Below, in pieces: positions 38,297-42,857 of a DNA stretch of 42,857 nucleotides. Source of the DNA: a virus; the IMG/VR virus record IMGVR_UViG_3300028592_000035, positions 1-42,857 of that record. One strand, written 5' to 3'. Under the pieces are notes generated by a model that saw only the letters and a list, made by a program, of their open reading frames with translations, was not told where the DNA came from and did no database searches. Both the position numbers and the translations under genes were made by a program. The stretch's first letter is position 1, and each line of letters opens with the position of its first letter.

Positions 38297-38430
38297 AAAG
38301 CGCAGAAACTAAGCTTGCAAAGCTCGCCCGCTGGAAAACCAAGAAGCCCTACAGTGACCGCATCACTAGCCTCTATTGGCGGTACAGCCATCAGGTCCAC
38401 GGCGACCTAAATGCAACTGGTGCGTGGTGA
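38293..38430 (+). CDS. Very small basic protein
   Basis: There are 45 codons from ATG 38293 (ATGA overlap) to TGA, which overlaps the next start (GTGA). Basic: SAETKLAKLARWKTKKPYSDRI, then YWRYSHQVHG. The couplings on both sides support translation. Confidence 0.5.
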   Translation: MKSAETKLAKLARWKTKKPYSDRITSLYWRYSHQVHGDLNATGAW

Positions 38431-38510
38431 ACCGCATATATGGCCTATCCCTTATTTTCCTCATCTCCTTAGCTTTGATAGGGGTAGGGAAGTGGATGGG
38501 GAGTATCTAG
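38427..38510 (+). CDS. Very small membrane peptide
   Basis: There are 27 codons from GTG 38427 (GTGA overlap). Sequence NRIYGLSLIFLISLALIGVG, then KWMGSI. One span is predicted. It is small, but the position between two genes and the overlap make it plausible. Confidence 0.4.
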   Translation: MNRIYGLSLIFLISLALIGVGKWMGSI

Positions 38511-38520
38511 GAGGAATGAG

Positions 38521-38682
38521 ATGAAGGAAATCCCCACCGACAAGCTAGAATCCTGGTTGTATCTATCTGATGAGCTAATTGCCCGGTATGGATATGAGTG
38601 CAAAGAGGCCATGAAGCTGCGATGGGAAATAGCGCAGGAAGTGGAGCTTAGAAAGCTAGCGAAGGGAGGTGATGCCAAATAG
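38521..38682 (+). CDS. Small hypothetical protein, last gene of the rightward block
   Basis: There are 53 codons from ATG 38521 behind AGGAGGAATGAG. Helical, charged: EIPTDKLESWLYLSDELIA, then ECKEAMKLRWEIAQEVELR. A terminator follows 45 bases later. No family is recognised. Confidence 0.6.
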   Translation: MKEIPTDKLESWLYLSDELIARYGYECKEAMKLRWEIAQEVELRKLAKGGDAK

Positions 38683-38727
38683 ACCCTCATTTCGGAGTTC
38701 CGGTGAAGTCAGGTGACATATAGATAG

Positions 38728-38754
38728 GCCCCGGTGCTAACGTGCCGGGGCTTT
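38728..38754 (+). terminator. Intrinsic terminator at the end of the rightward block
   Basis: GCCCCGG (38728-38734), a 10-base loop and CCGGGGC (38745-38751) are followed by TTT. It lies between the converging rightward and leftward blocks. The leftward strand also has the stem but a poorer U-tract. Confidence 0.75.
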
Positions 38755-39289
38755 AGAATGCGCGAGCTATACCGCCAAACACGCTCTTGATGAATGCCAT
38801 AATCTGGGGAATGTGCGAGACAACAAACACCGATAGAGTGCTCAAGGCCACAACGGCTAGAGACGCCAGTTCGGACAGGCCGTTCCTATCGTTCCCAAAC
38901 GGCGGCAGACGGGGTACAGAGGACGCAACCACTGCAAGGCCTACACCAACCAGAACAACGAAAGAAGCCCCCCAGTACTGGCTAGAGAGCCACAGGGGCC
39001 TATCATACGCGATGTAGACCCACCCATAGGCGATCTGGAGCATGAAGCCAACGAGGCAGATTGCCCAGCCGACAATGTTCCGGGCCTCTGGAGAGAAGTT
39101 CCTGGACCACATCAGGAACGGAGCCCGACCGACATAGCGGGCGGCAATGTAGCCGAGAAGGGTAAACACCGCCGCCCGCCCCCACAGGTTGATATAATCA
39201 GGGTCGGTGTCAAAATGGACAAGTGCCATGAAGATAGCGAGCGGAACAGCAATGATAGCCCAATACGGGTTTGTGAACTGATCTCTCAC
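38753..39289 (-). CDS. Multi-span membrane protein at the end of the late operon
   Basis: There are 178 residues from ATG 39289 (ATGA overlap). About five hydrophobic segments are visible: YWAIIAVPLAIFMALVHF, AAVFTLLGYIAARYVG, IVGWAICLVGFMLQIAYGWVYI, ASFVVLVGVGLAVVA and LASLAVVALSTLSVFVV. It lies in the lysis region but is larger than a typical holin. It may be a membrane accessory or an exclusion protein. No family is recognised. Confidence 0.6.
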   Translation of the reverse strand: MRDQFTNPYWAIIAVPLAIFMALVHFDTDPDYINLWGRAAVFTLLGYIAARYVGRAPFLMWSRNFSPEARNIVGWAICLVGFMLQIAYGWVYIAYDRPLWLSSQYWGASFVVLVGVGLAVVASSVPRLPPFGNDRNGLSELASLAVVALSTLSVFVVSHIPQIMAFIKSVFGGIARAF

Positions 39290-39477
39290 TTCTTATTCTC
39301 CAGTAGGAGCAACGATCTCTTGACCATAGCATCAAGGTCATTGGTGACCTTATCCAATTGAAACAGATTAGAATATAGCTTGTCGCGCTCACTACTCACT
39401 TCGACATGTAGCGCATCAATCTTCTTCTGGCGCTCAGAGTGAGTTCTCCGCTTCATGAAGGGCCACCAGGGCATCAT
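39286..39477 (-). CDS. Small coiled-coil protein of the lysis region
   Basis: There are 63 residues from ATG 39477 (AGAGGGGG site). A start rich in Trp/Pro (PWWPFMKRR) is followed by a coiled coil (SERQKKIDALHVEVSSERDK, then VTNDLDAMVKRSLLLLE). There is no lipobox, so it is not a typical outer spanin. It overlaps the spanin-like gene by 4 bases. Confidence 0.55.
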   Translation of the reverse strand: MMPWWPFMKRRTHSERQKKIDALHVEVSSERDKLYSNLFQLDKVTNDLDAMVKRSLLLLENKK

Positions 39478-39746
39478 TGCCCCCTCTTGCTTGACTCGAT
39501 AGCGATGACAACTTTCTCCGCCAATGTCGCCACCTTGTCGTTCTGGGCCTGTGTATCCGTGCGCCATTTGTTCAGAGTGTCAATGTGAGCTTCGTCTTTC
39601 GCCTTGATCTCGGCATCGTATTCCTTCCTTTCGGATACGCGCTCTCTGCGCTCATTGACTAAGGCCAATATGGAAAGAGCGGCAATTACGCCGCCCGCTC
39701 CATTATCCAGAAGCCACGATCCTATCCTTGCGAAAAGATCATCCAA
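39474..39746 (-). CDS. Inner-spanin-like protein
   Basis: There are 90 residues from ATG 39746. One N-terminal span (WLLDNGAGGVIAALSILALV) is followed by a charged coiled coil (ERRERVSERKEYDAEIKAKDEAHIDTLNKW), the architecture of Rz-type inner spanins. Position next to the holin-like genes supports it. No outer partner is found nested or adjacent. Confidence 0.5.
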   Translation of the reverse strand: MDDLFARIGSWLLDNGAGGVIAALSILALVNERRERVSERKEYDAEIKAKDEAHIDTLNKWRTDTQAQNDKVATLAEKVVIAIESSKRGQ

Positions 39747-39938
39747 TTAGATGCTCACGCCAGCCAAAGGGAGGGCGTTGTAAAGAATTATCAACACAGC
39801 AATGACGACAATCAGGACACGAGCAATGCGGCTGAATGGGTCTGGAATGCCGAGTTCACTGATAGCCCACAGCGCGAGCCACACGACAAGGCCGACAACC
39901 AGAACGAGAATCAGCAGGGAGATGAGGGACGATACCAT
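39747..39938 (-). CDS. Small two-span membrane protein, holin-like (Thivi_2564 type)
   Basis: There are 63 residues from ATG 39938. Two spans (LISLLILVLVVGLVVWLALWAI and IARVLIVVIAVLIILYNALPL) are joined by GIPDPFSR. The pattern with PDPFxRI before the second span is known from a widespread small bacterial membrane family that is annotated as Thivi_2564 type. It is a candidate holin or pinholin by place and topology. Confidence 0.6.
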   Translation of the reverse strand: MVSSLISLLILVLVVGLVVWLALWAISELGIPDPFSRIARVLIVVIAVLIILYNALPLAGVSI

Positions 39939-39939
39939 G

Positions 39940-40332
39940 TTAGTTCTCCGTGAGAGACTTTGGCGCGGAGTTCGGAAGCTTGGCTTCGATCAGCTTCTCC
40001 ATTGTGGTCTGGCTGAGCTGGAACTTGCGCACTGCGTCAGGAACGGATGAGGTCACATACTGTTGCGCCTTTGCGACCACAGCGGCCTTCTGGCTCTCTG
40101 GCACAGTACCGTCCTTACTCAACTTGCCGCTAAGAACCTGCTGAATCGCCCAGTTCAGACCATTCGTTAGGGCAGACTGAAGGGCCTCACGGTGCTTTGC
40201 CTCAAGCTCCTTGCCGGTGATACGGGCATAGAGGATTGCGGCCCACGTCAGGAGCGCGGTGACGATAAGGGGAAGAATCGCTGCAACGACTTGAGCGATG
40301 ATGTTGGATTGGATGAAGTCCCACAAGGTCAT
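39940..40332 (-). CDS. Holin-like protein with one span and helical tail
   Basis: There are 130 residues from ATG 40332. One N-terminal span (IIAQVVAAILPLIVTALLTWAAILYA) is followed by a long amphipathic part (KHREALQSALTNGLNWAIQQVL, then VVAKAQQYVTSSVPDAVRKF). This resembles the LLH-type holins of phages. It lies directly after the endolysin gene. Confidence 0.62.
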   Translation of the reverse strand: MTLWDFIQSNIIAQVVAAILPLIVTALLTWAAILYARITGKELEAKHREALQSALTNGLNWAIQQVLSGKLSKDGTVPESQKAAVVAKAQQYVTSSVPDAVRKFQLSQTTMEKLIEAKLPNSAPKSLTEN

Positions 40333-40334
40333 GG

Positions 40335-41039
40335 TTACTTACCTTTCGAAAGGAGGGATAGGAGGAAATCGGCAATTGCGGAAATCGCCTTCTGCCACCA
40401 GGTTTGCTTGGGAAGGATCGGCTCGTCGTTAGGATTCCAAACGTCCACAGGCTCCTCCTTTGGTGGAATTGGTGCAATGGGTGGGGAATGATCGGGCTTA
40501 GATTTTTCCATATCCCGGATACGCATCAGAAGCGCAGCCACACCCAACTGCTTGTCTACGTGCTCGGGATCGTACTTGCCATCTGCAACGTACTTGCCCT
40601 TCACATACTGATCAGTTCCAGCCCAGAGGTAGGGAGACGGAAGCCCCTTCTTTCGATATCCCAAACCATTATACCGCTCTAGAATGTCCAGAGTGCCGGC
40701 AATCGACCAATCCTTATTCTTGGCTGCATATGGCGGGCAGACAACCAGAGCGTCCTTCGCAGCCTCTTCCCATGTCGAGAATGGACCGCGACCTTCTGGA
40801 ACTAGCGTTGTGAGTTTTCCGGTGCCGATGATTTTCTGGCCGTTGTGCAGGACGCCTTTGAAGTCACCAGAGGACTCACGGTAGTGGATGACACCAATAA
40901 CGTCCCACGGAACGCCTGCGGCCTTGGAAACGGCCTCGTAGCGCTCGCGGTTGGCTTCGATCTTCGCCGCTTGAGCGTTGATTGCCGTTGAGCGAGTAAA
41001 CTTGGCCCGTTCCCAGCGCTCGGCGTTCGTCAGTTCCAT
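40335..41039 (-). CDS. Lysozyme-like endolysin
   Basis: There are 234 residues from ATG 41039 (GAGGAGAG site). The core is VPWDVIGVIHYRESSGDFKGVLHNGQKIIG, with a Glu in the HYRES position as probable catalytic residue, then TTLVPEGRGPFSTWEEAAKDAL, then LERYNGLGY and SPYLWAGTDQY. This series is typical of a phage/alphaproteobacterial lysozyme-like family. A Pro-rich linker and an amphipathic C-terminal helix (WWQKAISAIADFLLSLLSKG) may attach it to membrane. It digests the wall at lysis. Confidence 0.8.
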   Translation of the reverse strand: MELTNAERWERAKFTRSTAINAQAAKIEANRERYEAVSKAAGVPWDVIGVIHYRESSGDFKGVLHNGQKIIGTGKLTTLVPEGRGPFSTWEEAAKDALVVCPPYAAKNKDWSIAGTLDILERYNGLGYRKKGLPSPYLWAGTDQYVKGKYVADGKYDPEHVDKQLGVAALLMRIRDMEKSKPDHSPPIAPIPPKEEPVDVWNPNDEPILPKQTWWQKAISAIADFLLSLLSKGK

Positions 41040-41068
41040 CTATCTACTCTCCTCTTGGGCTTGGGTCA

Positions 41069-42058
41069 TTAATTCACCATGACGTTGTTTCTGGTGCCGG
41101 AACTACTAACCACAGATACGGGTAACCCCGACGACGCATAAGCTCTGCATGCATCATCAATGATCGTTCCGGGGGAATCGCTTACCGCAAATCCAGGGTG
41201 CGCGGGAGAATAAGGCATTCCGGATCGCCCCCCTACGTTACAAGACGATAGCGTAACCTTAGATGAGTTATTGACCGCAATCCCTATAGCGCCAACCATG
41301 CTTGAAATTAACTGATTGCCATAAACATATTCGCACCCGTTAAAGGCAAATCCGCTTCCTCCAACCATGTCAGCCATGCATTGTTCAATCCACACGGCCT
41401 TGCAGTTCACAAATCCAAAACCAAGCGCGGAAGTATTTCCAACATGGACACTGCCACCTGTAGCATCGCACTGGCGCCAGAATGAACCCTCATTACCAAT
41501 CGAGTAGAATGCCGGTTGAAGATTGCTGGCCACAGGGAGCATAGTTAGCTTTTCACAGTGCTGATATGCGAAGCTCCGTTGCAGCATAATTCCACTGCCG
41601 CGCAGGCCGTACGCGATGATGTTCTTAAGCGTCAGCAGAACGGCACGGTAAGTCGGGCTCGCCATATCCATAACGGCGTTTGTGGCGGCGCTGAGAATGA
41701 TATCTTCAATCAGGACCCTCTCTAAATGAGACTGATCTGTCCGAAGAAGAATTCCGCCTCCTGAAGCCAAATGCGATAGATCAGCCCGAAAACCAGTCAG
41801 CTTAACGTCTGATCCAACGACCTCAAAAAGCCAGTCGTTTGAATTTAGCTTTAGAGAGGGGCTTTTGGTGGAAAATTCCAACGCGGCTCCGGACTGAAGT
41901 CGAACCCTGTGTCCGAGAACATACCCTCCCGGCGTCCACGGCACATATATAGGCCAGCCACTGTCTGCTGCTGATTGGAACGCAGCTCGGTCATCCGTAG
42001 ATCCATCACCAACAGCACCAAAATCCTGTGGCGTTTTCCATTCAGGTCCGTAGCTCAC
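41069..42058 (-). CDS. Tailspike/fibre with pectate-lyase-type beta-helix
   Basis: There are 329 residues from ATG 42058 (ATGA overlap). The start KTPQDFGAVGDGSTDDRAAFQSAADSG is the typical entry of the Pectate_lyase_3 beta-helix; it continues in repeated short coils (NAVMDMASPTYRAVLLTLKNI, VEIRGSGIML-like, GFGFVNCKAVWIEQC, NQLISSMVGAIGIAVNNSSKVTLSSCNVGG). Such spikes bind and often cut surface polysaccharide. No catalytic residues can be pointed out from sequence alone. Confidence 0.82.
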   Translation of the reverse strand: MSYGPEWKTPQDFGAVGDGSTDDRAAFQSAADSGWPIYVPWTPGGYVLGHRVRLQSGAALEFSTKSPSLKLNSNDWLFEVVGSDVKLTGFRADLSHLASGGGILLRTDQSHLERVLIEDIILSAATNAVMDMASPTYRAVLLTLKNIIAYGLRGSGIMLQRSFAYQHCEKLTMLPVASNLQPAFYSIGNEGSFWRQCDATGGSVHVGNTSALGFGFVNCKAVWIEQCMADMVGGSGFAFNGCEYVYGNQLISSMVGAIGIAVNNSSKVTLSSCNVGGRSGMPYSPAHPGFAVSDSPGTIIDDACRAYASSGLPVSVVSSSGTRNNVMVN

Positions 42059-42258
42059 TCAGCATCTCCAGACGCCACAGATAAACTATCTTTAGGTTCG
42101 CTTTCTACAGACAACCCGCTAAGGAACTCGCTAATGAGAAGGTTAAACGCTGCTACTTCTGGATCATCGGCATCTAGCCATTCCTCTGCATATTCCGGCT
42201 GGACATTGGCGTAGCAGCCCTTCACCTTGCCGTTATCATCTCGTTCGACGTATGGCAT
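42055..42258 (-). CDS. Small tail-fibre associated protein
   Basis: There are 67 residues from ATG 42258 between fibre and spike genes. The start PYVERDDNGKVKGCYANVQPEYAEEWLDADDPEVAAF is a widespread phage pattern found beside tail-fibre genes, probably a fibre assembly or connector protein. The last 25 residues are acidic and variable. Confidence 0.7.
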   Translation of the reverse strand: MPYVERDDNGKVKGCYANVQPEYAEEWLDADDPEVAAFNLLISEFLSGLSVESEPKDSLSVASGDAE

Positions 42259-42857
42259 CAGAATGCTCCTCGTGTATCGGTCCAGCCCATTGTTTGAATA
42301 CGCAGAACTGTATTGGCATCGGAAAATGTAAGTCGACTTCTGATCTGAGATGCCGTGCCAGTATAAACCTGAATTTGAGAGTTGGTTAAGATTGCGCGGC
42401 CTGCTGCGTTGGAGATATTGCTGACCTGATCAAGAAGGGGCGCAATGTCTGCAACTGCGAGAGTGCTAATATAGACGCTACCTGGCCCTGTAGCTGCTGC
42501 AATAGACAGCGATACAATTATATTAGCGCAAACAACTACGCCTCCCGGAACCGTAAGCGATCTGGTAACGGCGGCAGTTCCGGAATTTGTGGCGTTTATA
42601 TCCAGAACTGGGGTTCCCAGATAAAAATCGTTACCGTATTGGACGAAGCCCAGGATCGAACCCGCACTGCGGATAATTGATCCGATGCGCCGAAAATAGA
42701 CGTAACCTGTTGGCAGCGTCGGAGCCGTTGGACTCACGTCAAACCCAAAGTCGGGAAGCGCAACCCCGGGACGATAAATTTCGAAAACATGGTAGGTTGT
42801 GTTTGTCAATGCAGCGGCAGACATCAAGCCGCCATTTCCAGACCCAACAGCCCATGC
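42258..42857 (-). CDS. Tail fibre protein, C-terminal part (continues from window position 1)
   Basis: This is the remainder of the gene that starts at 465: 199 codons to the stop at 42258, with no start codon needed because the frame is open to the window end. It reads AVGSGNGGL, NTTYHVFEIYRPGVALPDFGFD, then PTLPTGYVYFRRIGSIIRS, a familiar tail-fibre segment. The rest is beta-type with a tip (RLTFSDANTVLRIQTMGWTDTRG). A TTG at 42827 is not the true start. Confidence 0.82.
   Translation of the reverse strand, partial: AWAVGSGNGGLMSAAALTNTTYHVFEIYRPGVALPDFGFDVSPTAPTLPTGYVYFRRIGSIIRSAGSILGFVQYGNDFYLGTPVLDINATNSGTAAVTRSLTVPGGVVVCANIIVSLSIAAATGPGSVYISTLAVADIAPLLDQVSNISNAAGRAILTNSQIQVYTGTASQIRSRLTFSDANTVLRIQTMGWTDTRGAF
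42849..42857. repeat. 9-base terminal overlap with window positions 1-9
   Basis: AGCCCATGC occurs at both window ends. Collapsing it keeps the tail-fibre frame and gives the conserved KRLDAAWAVGSGNGGL reading. Confidence 0.8.

Noticed and set aside
42258-42827. TTG 42827 as the start of an independent gene
   Set aside because: The frame is open to the window end and continues across the circular junction into the N-terminal part of the same fibre.
1-42857. Integrase, CI-like repressor, tRNA genes, CRISPR array or insertion sequences
   Set aside because: I looked for their typical motifs and repeat patterns on both strands and found none. The ribbon-helix-helix gene alone is not evidence of lysogeny.

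Overview
The window reads as the whole genome of a tailed double-stranded DNA phage. The first 9 bases repeat the last 9 (AGCCCATGC). Joining the ends at this overlap makes one unbroken tail-fibre gene run across the junction, so the map is circular at about 42,848 bp (circularly permuted packaging, or terminal repeats collapsed in assembly). A short-tailed (podovirus-type) virion is likely: there is a long portal protein, a gp4-like adaptor and a gp10-like needle/plug protein, and I find no tape measure, sheath or tail tube. The host is very probably an alphaproteobacterium, because the phage carries a full-length GcrA, the cell-cycle regulator of that class that works with sigma70 at promoters bearing methylated GANTC. 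I see no integrase, excisionase or CI-like repressor, no tRNA and no CRISPR array, so a virulent life style is the simplest reading.

Layout. (1) Late genes form one leftward block from about 19.7 kb down to 1 and on through the junction to 38.75 kb: small and large terminase, an Ig-like domain protein, portal, a module of small fibre/decoration proteins including a collagen-like one, scaffold, major capsid protein, head-tail adaptors, a GNAT acetyltransferase, an S74-chaperone virion protein, internal virion proteins, a SleB-type wall hydrolase, tail fibre, pectate-lyase-fold tailspike, lysozyme-like endolysin, two holin-like genes, a spanin-like protein and a membrane protein. Two hairpin terminators inside this block (17.1 and 9.1 kb) probably set expression ratios. 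(2) The leftward early/middle block, 30.1 to 19.5 kb, holds a ribbon-helix-helix regulator, RusA resolvase, a replication initiator-like protein, a primase-helicase, SSB, a Fis-like DNA-binding protein and many very small genes. (3) The rightward early block, 30.24 to 38.7 kb, holds a recombination set (Gp157-like, ERF, NinB), two HNH proteins, GcrA, a second protein with a GcrA-like helix-turn-helix, and a tandemly duplicated cassette of small genes. The two early blocks diverge from a control region at 30.15-30.24 kb.

Most genes are packed with ATGA, GTGA or TTGA overlaps, and at least a dozen real genes are shorter than 60 codons. Points that stand out: a phage GcrA together with a promoter that has a perfect CGAGTCG site between its -35 and -10; a classical A AAA AAC slippery site with a correctly spaced hairpin in an Ead/Ea22-like gene; a 34-residue membrane-protein gene with its own promoter, lying antisense in the late operon; a recurrent motif (TTCCMMAGCC) a few tens of bases before about a dozen small-gene starts; and two terminators that face inward toward the divergent control region.
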